From contig CAAGMZ010000024.1 in assembly GCA_900771195.1 (NCBI GenBank), forward strand, positions 7,759-71,758: a stretch of 64,000 bases of DNA, given 5' to 3'. This document shows positions 25,748 to 35,387 of this stretch, piece by piece. Source of the DNA: Lachnospiraceae bacterium (lineage in GTDB: Bacteria; Bacillota; Clostridia; Lachnospirales; Lachnospiraceae). The notes under the pieces are model-generated. The model did no database searches. It saw only the letters and a list, made by a program, of their open reading frames with translations, and was not told the origin of the DNA. The translations under genes and the position numbers were made by a program. Every line of letters begins with the position of its first letter. Within the stretch, counting starts at the first letter, position 1.

Positions 25748-26833
25748 TTATTTTGCATTTTCCTTTTCGAATTTTTTCATAAACTCTACAAGCTTCTCAA
25801 CACCTTCAATAGGCATTGCATTGTAGATGCTGGCTCTCATGCCGCCAACCGTCCTGTGTCCCTTAAGGTTCTCAAAGCCTGCGGCCTTAGCCTCTGCAAC
25901 GAATTTTGCATCAAGCTCGGCATCGCCTGTAACGAAAGGAACATTCATAAGTGAACGGTCCTTGGGAACAACAGTTCCATGGAACATTTTGCTCTCATCA
26001 AGATAATCGTAGAGAATCTTGGCCTTTTTCTCGTTAAGCTCCTTCATTGCTGAAAGTCCGCCCATCTTCTTAAGCCACTTGAACACTTTGCCGCAGATAT
26101 AAATTCCGTATGCCGGCGGTGTGTTGTAAAGTGAATCATTGTCCGCATGTATTTTGTACTTGAGCATTGTTGGTGTTCCCGGAAGTGTATCCTCAGTAAT
26201 AAGGTCCTCCCTGATAATTACGATAACAACACCTGCCGGTCCGATGTTCTTCTGAACACCGCCGTAAATTACTCCGTACTTTGTCACATCAACGGGCTCT
26301 GAAAGGAAACATGATGAAACATCTGCCACAAGAGTATGTCCCTTGGTATTGGGCAGTGTCTTATACTTGGTTCCGTAAATCGTGTTGTTCTCGCAGATAT
26401 AAACATAATCAAGATCGTCCGGAATATCAAGATCCGAGCAGTCGGGAATGTAAGAGAACGTCTTGTCTGCTGATGAAGCAAGCTCGATTGCTTCTCCGTA
26501 AATCTTAGCCTCCTGATATGCCTTCTTAGCCCACTGTCCGGTCACTATGTATCCGGCCTTTTTGTTCTTCATAAGGTTCATGGGTATCATGGCAAACTGC
26601 TGTGATGCTCCTCCCTGAAGGAAAAGAACCTTATAATTATCCGGGATGTTCATCAGCTCGCGGATATCTGCCTCCGCTGTCTTGATAATGTCATCGTACA
26701 TCTTGGATCTGTGGCTCATTTCCATAACCGACATGCCGCTTCCTCTGTAATCCAGCATCTCGTCAGCTGCCTCACGGAGTACCTCCTCAGGTAAAACCGC
26801 AGGACCTGCTGAAAAATTGTAAACTCTTCCCAC
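25748..26833 (-). CDS. serC: Phosphoserine aminotransferase
   Basis: 361 aa. PLP enzyme converting 3-phosphohydroxypyruvate to phosphoserine. It opens with YNFSAGPAVLPEEVL, has FLQGGASQQFAM and the PLP lysine in YGGVQKNIGPAG. The start is GTG at 26833, with AGGAGG nine bases ahead. It is the first gene of serC-serA-DUF1015-glgB and has a clear promoter upstream. The matching phosphatase serB is not in the window. Confidence 0.95.
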   Translation of the reverse strand: MGRVYNFSAGPAVLPEEVLREAADEMLDYRGSGMSVMEMSHRSKMYDDIIKTAEADIRELMNIPDNYKVLFLQGGASQQFAMIPMNLMKNKKAGYIVTGQWAKKAYQEAKIYGEAIELASSADKTFSYIPDCSDLDIPDDLDYVYICENNTIYGTKYKTLPNTKGHTLVADVSSCFLSEPVDVTKYGVIYGGVQKNIGPAGVVIVIIREDLITEDTLPGTPTMLKYKIHADNDSLYNTPPAYGIYICGKVFKWLKKMGGLSAMKELNEKKAKILYDYLDESKMFHGTVVPKDRSLMNVPFVTGDAELDAKFVAEAKAAGFENLKGHRTVGGMRASIYNAMPIEGVEKLVEFMKKFEKENAK

Positions 26834-26907
26834 TTCTGTGTGCCTCCTGTAAAATAATATGATGTTCCTTTCCGCGTATGGGTTCGCGACAAAAAAACAC
26901 TACTTCT

Positions 26908-26936
26908 ATAATACGACAAACGCTCTTTTCCGTCAA
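26908..26936 (-). promoter_or_regulatory. serC promoter
   Basis: Minus-strand TTGACG (26931-26936), 17-base spacer, TATTAT (26908-26913). The leader is about 65 bases; no T-box or other riboswitch is evident in it. Confidence 0.75.
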
Positions 26937-26972
26937 GGCTACAATCCTACTTCGAAATTCTGTCAACATAAC

Positions 26973-27001
26973 TTTTCAAATTGCTTTCAGTATGCTATAC
27001 T
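26973..27001 (+). promoter_or_regulatory. Promoter for a leaderless message
   Basis: TTTTCA (26973-26978), 17-base spacer, TATACT (26996-27001). Only seven bases separate the -10 from the ATG at 27009, so transcription should begin at or next to the start codon. Confidence 0.6.
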
Positions 27002-27008
27002 CTCTCGT

Positions 27009-27845
27009 ATGAGTACAGATAAATTACACCAGAACAAAATAGCAATAATCAATGATATTTCAGGTTATGGCCGCTGTTCAATAACCGTCGCCCTCCCGGT
27101 GATATCAGCCTGCGGAATCCAGTGCTGTCCGCTTCCTACATCAATTTTTTCAGCGCACACCGGATATCCTGAATATTTTTTTGAGGACTTCACGGACAGT
27201 ATGCAGCCGTATATTGACAAATGGAAAGCTCTTAATCTTCATTTTGACGGAATTTTAACGGGATTTCTCGGTTCAGAAAGACAGATTGAGATAGTTGACA
27301 GATTTTTAAATGATTTTACGGACAAGAACACCTGCGTCATAATAGACCCCGTGATGGGCGATGAAGGAAAACGGTATGCCACATACACTGACGGCATGTG
27401 CCGGCGCATGCGCGAGCTTGTGAAACACGCCTATATCCTCACTCCCAACCTGACGGAAGCCTGCATACTGACAGACACGCCCTATGAGCCTGAAAACTTT
27501 ACGGGTTCAGACTATCTTAGGATGTCAGAGAGGCTTATTTCCCTTGGTGCCCAAAAGATAGTCATAACAGGCATAGACAGCGGTACAATGATTTCTAATT
27601 ATGTTTATGAGAAAGAAAAAGCGCCGCGTATGATACGGCGCAAACGTGCAGGGAAAAGCCGTCCCGGCACCGGAGACCTTTTTTCCTCAATTATTGCCGC
27701 CGACTGCTTAAACGGAATTGATTTTGCATCCTCAGTGGCAAGAGCGTCCGATTTCGTGCGGGACAGCATCAGAATAACTGAAGATTACGATATTGATCAG
27801 CAGAACGGCGTATGCTTTGAAAAGCTTCTTACGCGCCTGGACTGA
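27009..27845 (+). CDS. pdxY: Pyridoxamine / pyridoxal kinase
   Basis: 278 aa. A ribokinase-superfamily B6 vitamer kinase: NDISGYGRCSITVALPVIS, SAHTGYP, VIIDPVMGDEGKRY, YILTPNLTEACILT and the anion-hole motif RPGTGDLFSSII. It salvages vitamin B6 to PLP, the cofactor of neighbouring SerC and of ArgD. The open frame extends upstream but lacks any ribosome site there; ATG 27009 begins the conserved domain and also lacks one, matching a leaderless message. The gene symbol follows similarity; which B6 form is preferred is unknown. Confidence 0.87.
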   Translation: MSTDKLHQNKIAIINDISGYGRCSITVALPVISACGIQCCPLPTSIFSAHTGYPEYFFEDFTDSMQPYIDKWKALNLHFDGILTGFLGSERQIEIVDRFLNDFTDKNTCVIIDPVMGDEGKRYATYTDGMCRRMRELVKHAYILTPNLTEACILTDTPYEPENFTGSDYLRMSERLISLGAQKIVITGIDSGTMISNYVYEKEKAPRMIRRKRAGKSRPGTGDLFSSIIAADCLNGIDFASSVARASDFVRDSIRITEDYDIDQQNGVCFEKLLTRLD

Positions 27846-27866
27846 CAGCAGCAGTGACTGCTGCTG
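27846..27866. terminator. Hairpin between convergent pdxY and GH26 genes
   Basis: CAGCAGCAGT, one base, ACTGCTGCTG: a perfect palindrome touching the pdxY stop. The T-run after it is weak (CGTTT). It probably ends or protects both converging messages. Confidence 0.5.
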
Positions 27867-27887
27867 CCGGCGTTTGGGCAGCCTTCA

Positions 27888-29219
27888 TTAATATAAATCC
27901 GGCAATTCATCAAGAGTTATAACATAATCATCGTTGTAAATTTTCTTAAGGTCCTCCACGTTATTATGATCGGTTATGTATTCCGTATGCCATGTCATAA
28001 ACCACACCCAGTCTGCCTGAGCGCTTTTAAGCTGTTCAACCGTAGGTATGCGTCCGCACTCATGGAAGCAGACCGGCATATCAGTTCCTGCTACCGTAAC
28101 CACTTTCTTGTACAGATTACCGTTTGCACCGTCATTATATGAATCCGCACCTGCAATATCTACATACTGGCTGCCCGGATACCAGTTTGCATATCCATTT
28201 CCGTTTCCGGAATACCCAAGTACCCATATAAGATTATCAAGTCCCCAGTAATTGGTATAGCGGTCATACATGATTATCCAGAGTTTTTTGAAATCTTCAG
28301 CCCCGCCTTTTCCCCACCAGAACCATTTACCGTCAAACTCGTGGAACGGACGCCAAAGCACGGGGATATTCTTATCTTTGAGTTCTTTTAAAGCAACTGC
28401 AGCTTTATCCATTCCCTTTATAAGCTTTTCATATTCCGCAGTACCCTCCGTAAGTGCCTTATCCCAGTCGCTTATCGCGGTATTCATCGATTCTGACCAG
28501 CTTCCGCTGAAATCAGAGCCGCAGTGCCAGCATATCGTTACGATTCCGCCGCGTTCATGCCACTCTGCAGCGCGCCTGTTTACCCCGCTAAAATCATCGT
28601 TCATATAGTCAAGACCGCGTATCGCAGGATATTTGCCGGTCTTTTCGTATATATAATCAAACTCATACTGGTCGCTTCCCTTCCACGTAGATTCCTGCTG
28701 ACCTGAAATAATACCATTCCGATATGTTCCGCATATGTAGTTATAAAGCGCTATTGCTTCTTTTGAAGCATTGGGATTGGAAAGCCCTGAGCCGTAAACC
28801 GGGGCCGGAGCTTCCGTTTCTTTTACTGCAGGTGCACTGGTTTCAGAAACTGACGTAGTGGGCTTGACAGTTACGTTTCCTCCCGATGAAGCAGCCGTAG
28901 TATTAACAGTAGCTTTATCTCCGGCAGCAGCTGTTGTATTGGATGCAACTGTTTCATTTGCGACTGACGCAGACGGCTCTTTCACTGTTTCCTCCGAAAC
29001 AGTGCTTTCACCGGCAGAGGCTTTAGTCGTAGCAGCAGTTGTTCCTTTGGATGCAGATGAAGCAGTTTCTGCTTTTGATGATGTTTTTTCAGTATTTTCG
29101 GACTCTGCAGCCTCAGATTCCGCCAATGTTGTCTGCGCAGTGCCTTTGGTTTTACTGCAGGCAGTTATATTGAGTGCCAGAACCAAAATACAGAAAATTG
29201 ATAATAATCTTTTTTTCAT
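27888..29219 (-). CDS. Secreted GH26 beta-mannanase lipoprotein
   Basis: 443 aa. Lipoprotein signal with lipobox ITAC (Cys 21), a Ser/Thr/Ala-rich linker from about 22 to 145, then a GH26 domain. The acid/base Glu 294 lies in LWRPFHEFDGKWFWWG and the nucleophile Glu 387 in VCFHECGRIP. GH26 enzymes mostly cut beta-1,4-mannan backbones. The enzyme should be tethered to the cell surface by its lipid and held off the wall by the linker. The divergent LysR gene shares its upstream region. No mannan transporter or phosphorylase gene is beside it. Confidence 0.92.
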   Translation of the reverse strand: MKKRLLSIFCILVLALNITACSKTKGTAQTTLAESEAAESENTEKTSSKAETASSASKGTTAATTKASAGESTVSEETVKEPSASVANETVASNTTAAAGDKATVNTTAASSGGNVTVKPTTSVSETSAPAVKETEAPAPVYGSGLSNPNASKEAIALYNYICGTYRNGIISGQQESTWKGSDQYEFDYIYEKTGKYPAIRGLDYMNDDFSGVNRRAAEWHERGGIVTICWHCGSDFSGSWSESMNTAISDWDKALTEGTAEYEKLIKGMDKAAVALKELKDKNIPVLWRPFHEFDGKWFWWGKGGAEDFKKLWIIMYDRYTNYWGLDNLIWVLGYSGNGNGYANWYPGSQYVDIAGADSYNDGANGNLYKKVVTVAGTDMPVCFHECGRIPTVEQLKSAQADWVWFMTWHTEYITDHNNVEDLKKIYNDDYVITLDELPDLY

Positions 29220-29253
29220 TACTTCCTCCTAATGTATTCCATATTTATTGTTT

Positions 29254-29270
29254 GTATGGTATAACCATAC
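29254..29270. promoter_or_regulatory. Perfect palindromic operator between GH26 and LysR genes
   Basis: GTATGGT-ATA-ACCATAC. On the plus strand it exactly fills the 17-base spacer between TTGTTT (29248) and TAATAA (29271), a candidate LysR promoter. On the minus strand it overlaps a candidate -10 TATACC for the GH26 gene. LysR proteins typically bind such sites in divergent intergenic regions. Confidence 0.6.
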
Positions 29271-29316
29271 TAATAATACATAAGCAAAAAATTATATGCA
29301 TTCAGGGAGATATACC

Positions 29317-30183
29317 ATGGATTTTTTACAGATAAAGTATTTTCGTATTATTGCCGAGACTGAAAATATATCAAAGGCCGCAGAGCGGCTTTTTATTGCC
29401 CAGCCGTCTCTCAGTCAGACCTTAAAGCGTCTGGAGGATGAGCTTGGCACTCCTCTCTTTGACAGAAACGGCAAAAGGATTACCCTTAATAAAGCAGGCA
29501 GGATATTTCTTAAATACTGTAATGAAATTACCACTTCAATCGAAAATGCACGCATTGAGCTTGAAGAATATAAGGGTTCCAAAACAACGGATATTAATAT
29601 CAATGTTCGTTCCGCTTCCCTTCTTATTCCCGATATCATCAAAAAATTACGGCAAAATGACAGTACCATCATGCCTCATATCTTACAGAACAACAGTGAT
29701 GATGCTGACTTGACAATATACTCTGATATTACGGAGCACAGCGGTTCGTCGAAGCTTCTGATCAAGGAGCCCATAGGAATCGTGATTCCCAGAGAACACC
29801 CCCTTGCACAGAAATCCGGGATATGCCGTCATAATCTGGAACTGTATGATTTTATAAGCCTCAGTCCTGAATGCAATTTATATTCGGTTATACTGCATTT
29901 CTGTGAAAACGCAGGTTTCCAGCCCAATATATCAACATATGTGGATTCCCCCGCATTAATGCGCGAACTGTTGAAAATGGGTCTGGGTGCAGCATTTGTT
30001 CCAAAATACACCTGGGCAGATTTTTTTGGTGACAGTCTGGTATTCCGGCATGTTTCCGATATGCCCATGGAGCGTTTTGTCTACCTTGCAACCAATGAAA
30101 AGAAGCACCAGTCTGCCACAATAAAAAAATGCCGAGATACCATTATAGAGTATTTTGCAAATTATGCCAAAAAATTCCGGTAA
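29317..30183 (+). CDS. LysR family transcriptional regulator
   Basis: 288 aa. An N-terminal winged helix-turn-helix (MDFLQIKYFRIIAETENISKAAERL and PSLSQTLKRLEDELGTPLFDR, split) and a C-terminal effector-binding domain. The ATG at 29317 has GGGAGATATACC ahead and begins the usual MDFLQ motif. Divergence from the secreted GH26 gene and the shared palindrome suggest it controls that gene and itself. The inducer is unknown. The 128 bases after it hold no clear terminator or gene. Confidence 0.9.
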   Translation: MDFLQIKYFRIIAETENISKAAERLFIAQPSLSQTLKRLEDELGTPLFDRNGKRITLNKAGRIFLKYCNEITTSIENARIELEEYKGSKTTDININVRSASLLIPDIIKKLRQNDSTIMPHILQNNSDDADLTIYSDITEHSGSSKLLIKEPIGIVIPREHPLAQKSGICRHNLELYDFISLSPECNLYSVILHFCENAGFQPNISTYVDSPALMRELLKMGLGAAFVPKYTWADFFGDSLVFRHVSDMPMERFVYLATNEKKHQSATIKKCRDTIIEYFANYAKKFR

Positions 30184-30311
30184 CAAATGCATTATTTCGC
30201 TCAACAATCTCTCTTACATAATAATACCACTGCATTTATTTAATAAAAATATTAAATAACTATATACTTATAGGCTCAGCCAAATAAGAGCAGGCAGCAA
30301 ATACATTACTT

Positions 30312-30998
30312 CTAATCTCTTCTGCTGCTTCCCCTTGATAATATCAGAAGTCTGAAGAGCTGCAGTATTGACGACAGCAATGATGCGACATATGTCAGTG
30401 CTGCTGCCTTAAGAACCCTGGCTGCTCCGCCAAGCTCCTCACCATAAAGAATATTGTTGTTCTCGAGGATATTTAATGCCCTGTGTGAAGCATTGAATTC
30501 TACCGGCAGTGTAATAAGCTGAAAAAGCACTACAAAGGTAAAAAGAAACACGCCTGCCCTTGCAAGCCCGGGAAAACCGAATATTATTCCCACAAGAAGT
30601 ATCGGCCATGACAATGCCGAGCCTATATTGGCAACCGGAACCGCCGCCGAGCGAAGCTTAAGAGGAGCATAGCCCTCTTTATGCTGTATAGCATGTCCGC
30701 ACTCATGTGCAGCCACACCCAGTGCAGCCACTGATGTGGAATTGTATACACTCTCAGAAAGTCTGAGCACCTTCTCATTAGGAGAATAGTAATCTGTAAG
30801 AGAACCTCTCGTCCTTTCGATTCTCACATCATATATACCCGCGCTCTGAAGAATATAAGCAGCAACATCCTGTGCAGTCATTCCCCTGCTGTTGCCATAT
30901 CTGTTGTATCTGTTAAATGTGCTCCTCACATTCATCGATGCAATCAGACAGATAACTGCACCGATTATGACCAAAATATAAGTCGGATCCCAAAACAT
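30312..30998 (-). CDS. YugP-type zinc metallopeptidase, membrane-bound
   Basis: 228 aa. One helix at the N-terminus (YILVIIGAVICLIASM), a zinc motif AAHECGHAIQH and at least two further helices (PILLVGIIFGFPGLARAGVFLF and the following one). This is the PF04298 pattern: a probable neutral zinc peptidase with its active site at the membrane. Two ATG codons compete (31004 and 30998); the second has GGAGG nine bases ahead. It follows the cytidylate-kinase-like gene on the same strand. Confidence 0.88.
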   Translation of the reverse strand: MFWDPTYILVIIGAVICLIASMNVRSTFNRYNRYGNSRGMTAQDVAAYILQSAGIYDVRIERTRGSLTDYYSPNEKVLRLSESVYNSTSVAALGVAAHECGHAIQHKEGYAPLKLRSAAVPVANIGSALSWPILLVGIIFGFPGLARAGVFLFTFVVLFQLITLPVEFNASHRALNILENNNILYGEELGGAARVLKAAALTYVASLLSSILQLFRLLILSRGSSRRD

Positions 30999-31033
30999 AA
31001 TCATTAACCTCCATTTTCCCCATAAATCACAGC

Positions 31034-31621
31034 CTATTCCATTGCCGCAAGAAGAATCTTCGCACAATCGTCAGTGCTTATATATGATGTGTTCAGTTCC
31101 ATGTCATAATTGCTCCTGTCGGACCATTCTTTCTGCGTCCAGAATTTAAAATAATTTCTGCGTCTTTTGTCTTTTTTATTCATAAGACTTTTTGCCTCAG
31201 CCTCAGAAACGTCTTCTGTCGTCACAATACGCTCTATTTTTTTCGCCTCATCAGACGAATAAATAAATGCCTTAATAACACGCCGGTTGTCACGAAGGAC
31301 ATCTGTTGAACATCTCCCGATAAATACCGCAGGTTCCTGCTGTTCTATTTTTCTGATAGTACGTCTGAGCCCGTCAAAAAGCTCATACACTGAATTCTTA
31401 CGGTTGTTGGCAAAATCGGAATATGCTGCAATCTCATACAACAGGCTTCCTGTTCTCTGTTCATCATACGCCTCCAGAATTTCCGTAGAAACTCCCTGCT
31501 CCTCAGCAGCTTTTGCCAACAGTTCCCCATCATAATAAGGTATTCCTGCCATCTTTGCAACCCTCATTCCTATCTCACGTCCCCCGCTTCCAAACTCACG
31601 TTCAATTGCTATAGATTTCAT
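31034..31621 (-). CDS. Cytidylate kinase-like family protein
   Basis: 195 aa. It begins IAIEREFGSGGREIGMRVAK, a P-loop variant (GSGGREIG) typical of PF13189 proteins, with a later lid region rich in Arg/Lys (NKKDKRRRNYFKFWTQKEW). The family is related to cytidylate kinases but substrates are not firmly established. It lies 20 bases after the ABC exporter pair and ends 35 bases before the peptidase start, so a four-gene unit is likely. Confidence 0.85.
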   Translation of the reverse strand: MKSIAIEREFGSGGREIGMRVAKMAGIPYYDGELLAKAAEEQGVSTEILEAYDEQRTGSLLYEIAAYSDFANNRKNSVYELFDGLRRTIRKIEQQEPAVFIGRCSTDVLRDNRRVIKAFIYSSDEAKKIERIVTTEDVSEAEAKSLMNKKDKRRRNYFKFWTQKEWSDRSNYDMELNTSYISTDDCAKILLAAME

Positions 31622-31641
31622 ATAATCCGGTCTCCTTTCAC

Positions 31642-33450
31642 CTATGATACTTTTTCAAACTGGCTGTTATAAAGATCCGCATAAAAGCCACCCTGTTCCA
31701 AAAGTTCATCATGGTTGCCCTGTTCAATTATATCGCCATCCTTCATCACAAGGATAAGATCGGCATTTTTGATTGTAGAAAGCCTGTGGGCTATCACGAA
31801 GCTTGTTCTCTGCTCCGTCAGCGCATCCATTGCCTTCTGGGTCATAAGCTCAGTACGGGTATCCACAGAACTGGTAGCCTCGTCAAGTATCAGCATGGGA
31901 CTGTCCTTTATCATGGCCCTGGCAATTGTAAATAACTGCTTCTGTCCGGCAGAAATAACTATGTTCTCATCAAGAACAGTATCAAAGCCCTGCGGCAGAG
32001 TTTCTACAAAGTGATAGATTCCACATGCCCGGCATGCTTTTTCCAGCTCTTCATCTGTCACGCCGGTCTTATTGTATGTCAGGTTTTCACGCACGGTTCC
32101 GTCAAAAAGCCATGTGTCCTGCAAAACCATGCCAAACAGGTCATGGATATTTTCACGCGTAAGATCGGCAGTTGAAATTCCGTCAATTCTGATATCTCCG
32201 CTGTTAATCTCAAAAAACCGCATCAGAAGATTCACCATAGTGGTCTTTCCTGCTCCGGTTGGCCCGACTATTGCAACCTTCTGTCCGGGTTTTACATGCG
32301 CGGAAAAATCCTTAATGATAATCTTATCGGGATGGTCAGGATAGCTGAAACGGACATGCTCAAATTCAACCTCTCCTCTCACGTCATTCACATTCAGTTT
32401 TTCTGTCTTGAAGCTTTCATCGGAAAGTTCTTCTTCCTGGAGAAAATCAAATATTCTGTCACCTGCGGCTGCCGCAGTCTGCATCTGTGTCATGCCCTGT
32501 GCAAGAGTACTGAGCGGCGATGTAAAAAGACGCACATACATTATAAACGCCGTTATAACGCCAAATGTAATCTGCCCGTCCATGGTAAGCGCTGCACCGA
32601 GTATACATACTGCCACATATCCAAGATTGCCTATTACATTCATAAGAGGCTGCATAACGCCTGATAAAAACTGGCTTTTACGCTCCGAATCATATACAGC
32701 GCTGTTCATTTCAGAAAAACGATTTTTAATTTTCTTGTTTGCCCTGGAAATACGCACCACATCATGTCCTGAATACATTTCTTCAATATATCCGTTAAGC
32801 TGCCCAAGGTTTTTCTGACGCCCTATAAAATATTTCTGGGACCTTACCATAATTAACCCCATAATCATAAATCCCAGAAGCGTAATTCCTATAGCTGCCA
32901 GCGCAATACGCCATTCAGTTACAAGCATCATTATAAGACAGCCTACAAACTGTGTAACTGCGCTTATCATTGATGGCAGACTGTTGGAAAGTGACTGTTG
33001 CAAAGTGCTCACATCATTGGTCAGACGGCTCAGAATATCACCATGTGATATCTTTCCAAAGCATTTCATTGGTACTCTGTTAATTTTATCAGACAGGTCC
33101 TTTCTCATCTTCTTTGAAAGGTCAAGCGTTACCGTAGCCATTATATAGTGTTCCACATAAGTACACAAACCGCTTGCCAGATAGATTCCCAAAAGCATGA
33201 TTCCGACTTTTGCAATTGCACCGAGATCTATCCCGGTCATAAGTCCGTCTGATATGAGGTCTGTTATACGGCTTAACCGGTCAGGTCCTATAATTGTAAA
33301 CACCGCTCCTGCAACAGCTAATATAAATGCTATAATCATAGGAGCTTTAAGTTTTTTTGAATATGAAAACAGTTCTTTTAAAACACCCTTTATACCGCGC
33401 CTGCTTTTCTCGGGCACAGCCATGTTGTGTCCCATATGGTTTCCTCTCAT
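31642..33450 (-). CDS. ABC exporter subunit, membrane plus ATPase domain (second of pair)
   Basis: 602 aa. Six-helix type I exporter domain (about residues 35-330) and an ATPase with Walker A GPTGAGKTT, Walker B ILDEATSSVDTRTE and VIAHRLSTI. The signature is degenerate, VISAGQKQL instead of LSGGQ, as in many heterodimeric exporters with one weak ATP site. The ATG has GGAGG eight bases ahead. It pairs with the adjacent 586-aa subunit. Likely a drug, lipid or peptide exporter; substrate unknown. Confidence 0.92.
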   Translation of the reverse strand: MRGNHMGHNMAVPEKSRRGIKGVLKELFSYSKKLKAPMIIAFILAVAGAVFTIIGPDRLSRITDLISDGLMTGIDLGAIAKVGIMLLGIYLASGLCTYVEHYIMATVTLDLSKKMRKDLSDKINRVPMKCFGKISHGDILSRLTNDVSTLQQSLSNSLPSMISAVTQFVGCLIMMLVTEWRIALAAIGITLLGFMIMGLIMVRSQKYFIGRQKNLGQLNGYIEEMYSGHDVVRISRANKKIKNRFSEMNSAVYDSERKSQFLSGVMQPLMNVIGNLGYVAVCILGAALTMDGQITFGVITAFIMYVRLFTSPLSTLAQGMTQMQTAAAAGDRIFDFLQEEELSDESFKTEKLNVNDVRGEVEFEHVRFSYPDHPDKIIIKDFSAHVKPGQKVAIVGPTGAGKTTMVNLLMRFFEINSGDIRIDGISTADLTRENIHDLFGMVLQDTWLFDGTVRENLTYNKTGVTDEELEKACRACGIYHFVETLPQGFDTVLDENIVISAGQKQLFTIARAMIKDSPMLILDEATSSVDTRTELMTQKAMDALTEQRTSFVIAHRLSTIKNADLILVMKDGDIIEQGNHDELLEQGGFYADLYNSQFEKVS

Positions 33451-33463
33451 TTTTCAAACCTCC

Positions 33464-35224
33464 TCATGCACCAAGCTCTTCTGCAGAGAGCTGTGACATT
33501 GCAATCTCCTGATATACAGGGCAGTTCTTCATAAGTTCATCGTGGGTTCCTATACCCACAGCCTTTCCTTCGTCAAGTACCACTATCCTGTCAGCATTTT
33601 TTATCGTTCCTATTCTCTGGGCAACAATCATGCATGTAACTCCTCTAAGCTTCTCAGAAAGGCCTTTTCTAAGTGCCGCATCCGTCTTATAGTCCAGCGC
33701 TGAAAATGAATCATCAAAAATAAGTATTTCAGGATGTCTCGCAAGTGCACGAGCGATTGACAGACGCTGTTTCTGACCGCCGGAAACATTTGAGCCTCCC
33801 TGTGCTATCGGAGAATTAATTCCATCGGGAAGCTTATTTACAAACTCACTTGCCTGTGCAAGGTCAAGTGCACTTTTCACATTCTCTTCAGTGGAAGCTG
33901 CGCTGCTTTCACCAAACAACACATTTTCACGTATATCTCCTGCAAAAAGGACTGCTTTCTGCGTCACATAACCGATGCGGTCATAAAGTGCATCAAATGT
34001 ATATTCTTTAACATCTTTTCCGTCCACCAGCACCTGACCCGAAGTGGCATCATAGAACCTGGCTGCAAGGCTTATAAGCGTGGTCTTTCCGCTTCCTGTC
34101 GAACCGATAAATGCGATGGTTTCTCCTTTATTCACCTTAAAGCTTATATGTTCAAGGACATCCTTTTCGGAAGTAGGATAATGGAATGACACATCCTTAA
34201 ATTCCACGGTGCCCTGTTCAGATGCTACAGAAGCTGTTCCCTCCTTAAGCATCGTCTCTGACTCAAGCACTTCATTGATACGGGTGGCAGAAACCTGGGC
34301 AGCCGGCAGAAACATCACAATCATTACCATCATCATAATAGACATGATTACATATGTTGCATAAGTTCCGAAAACAACAATGTCTCCAAATGTAGAAATT
34401 CTCGCAGCCATATCCGCAACCGGAACCTTCTGGACAATTGACGCCCCAACCCAGTAAATCACGAGTGCCAGCGCATTCATTGCAAATGATACCGCAGGCA
34501 TCATGATTGCGAAACGACGCTGATTATAAAGCTGCGTTCCCATCAGTTCATCATTGACTTTCCCAAATTTTTCCGCCTGGTATTCTTCTGCATTATAAGC
34601 GTGGACAACATTGATTCCTGTCAGATTTTCTCTGGATACACGGTTAATGTTATCCGTAAGCTTTTGTACTTTCCTGACTCTTGGCACAATTACGACAACT
34701 ACGACAGCCATCATTGCAAGAAGCACTACAATGAATCCTGCCGTGATAGCTGATAGCGTCCAGCTCTTATTAATAATTTTTATGACTGCCCAGACTGCCA
34801 TCACCGGAGCCTTGACCAGAATCTGAAGTCCCATTGACAGCAGCATCTGAACCTGTGTGATATCGTTGGTCGTACGGTTAATAAGGCTGGGAACCGAAAA
34901 CTGCTGCATTTCATATTGTCCGAAATCAGCCACTTTATTGAAAATATTTTCACGTATTGTATAGCTGAAGCCTGCCGCAGTCTGCGAAGCCAGATACCCG
35001 CATATAATTGCAAGAGCAGCACTTGCCAACGTACACCCAAGCATTGCCAGACCATTATGCCATATATCTGTCATTGTACTGCCGGGTGTTTTAATCAGAA
35101 CAGTCAGATCACTCATATAATCCGGAAGCTTAAGGTCAAAATATATCTGACCAAGTACAAGAAGTGCACAAAGTCCGGCTGTCAGCCATTCTCTCCGACG
35201 CATTTTTTTCAGTAGTTTTATCAT
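33464..35224 (-). CDS. ABC exporter subunit, membrane plus ATPase domain (first of pair)
   Basis: 586 aa. Type I exporter fold. The ATPase has Walker A GSTGSGKTT, signature NVSGGQKQR and IFDDSFSALDYKTD, where Asp replaces the usual catalytic Glu after Walker B. Such asymmetric substitutions across two neighbouring subunits are typical for heterodimers. AGGAG precedes the ATG and its own promoter lies at 35270-35299. It is divergent from a two-component system, which may control it. Confidence 0.92.
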   Translation of the reverse strand: MIKLLKKMRRREWLTAGLCALLVLGQIYFDLKLPDYMSDLTVLIKTPGSTMTDIWHNGLAMLGCTLASAALAIICGYLASQTAAGFSYTIRENIFNKVADFGQYEMQQFSVPSLINRTTNDITQVQMLLSMGLQILVKAPVMAVWAVIKIINKSWTLSAITAGFIVVLLAMMAVVVVVIVPRVRKVQKLTDNINRVSRENLTGINVVHAYNAEEYQAEKFGKVNDELMGTQLYNQRRFAIMMPAVSFAMNALALVIYWVGASIVQKVPVADMAARISTFGDIVVFGTYATYVIMSIMMMVMIVMFLPAAQVSATRINEVLESETMLKEGTASVASEQGTVEFKDVSFHYPTSEKDVLEHISFKVNKGETIAFIGSTGSGKTTLISLAARFYDATSGQVLVDGKDVKEYTFDALYDRIGYVTQKAVLFAGDIRENVLFGESSAASTEENVKSALDLAQASEFVNKLPDGINSPIAQGGSNVSGGQKQRLSIARALARHPEILIFDDSFSALDYKTDAALRKGLSEKLRGVTCMIVAQRIGTIKNADRIVVLDEGKAVGIGTHDELMKNCPVYQEIAMSQLSAEELGA

Positions 35225-35269
35225 TTTTTCACACTCCTGTAAATTATTACTTTTAATTCTTCATGGTGG

Positions 35270-35299
35270 ATTATATCAGTCAATTATAAACTGAAACAA
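35270..35299 (-). promoter_or_regulatory. Promoter of the ABC exporter operon
   Basis: Minus-strand TTGTTT (35294-35299), 18-base spacer, TATAAT (35270-35275), about 45 bases ahead of the start codon. Confidence 0.65.
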
Positions 35300-35327
35300 A
35301 ACTTTTGCATTAAAAATATTAACGCTG

Positions 35328-35356
35328 TTGACACCTGTGATTTTAACAATTACAAT
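35328..35356 (+). promoter_or_regulatory. Promoter of the two-component operon
   Basis: TTGACA (35328-35333), 17-base spacer, TACAAT (35351-35356), a strong match. The -35 boxes of the two divergent promoters are only about 30 bases apart, so one bound regulator could affect both. Confidence 0.8.
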
Positions 35357-35387
35357 GTGCGATAGAATTAACTCTCGGAGGAAAGAA

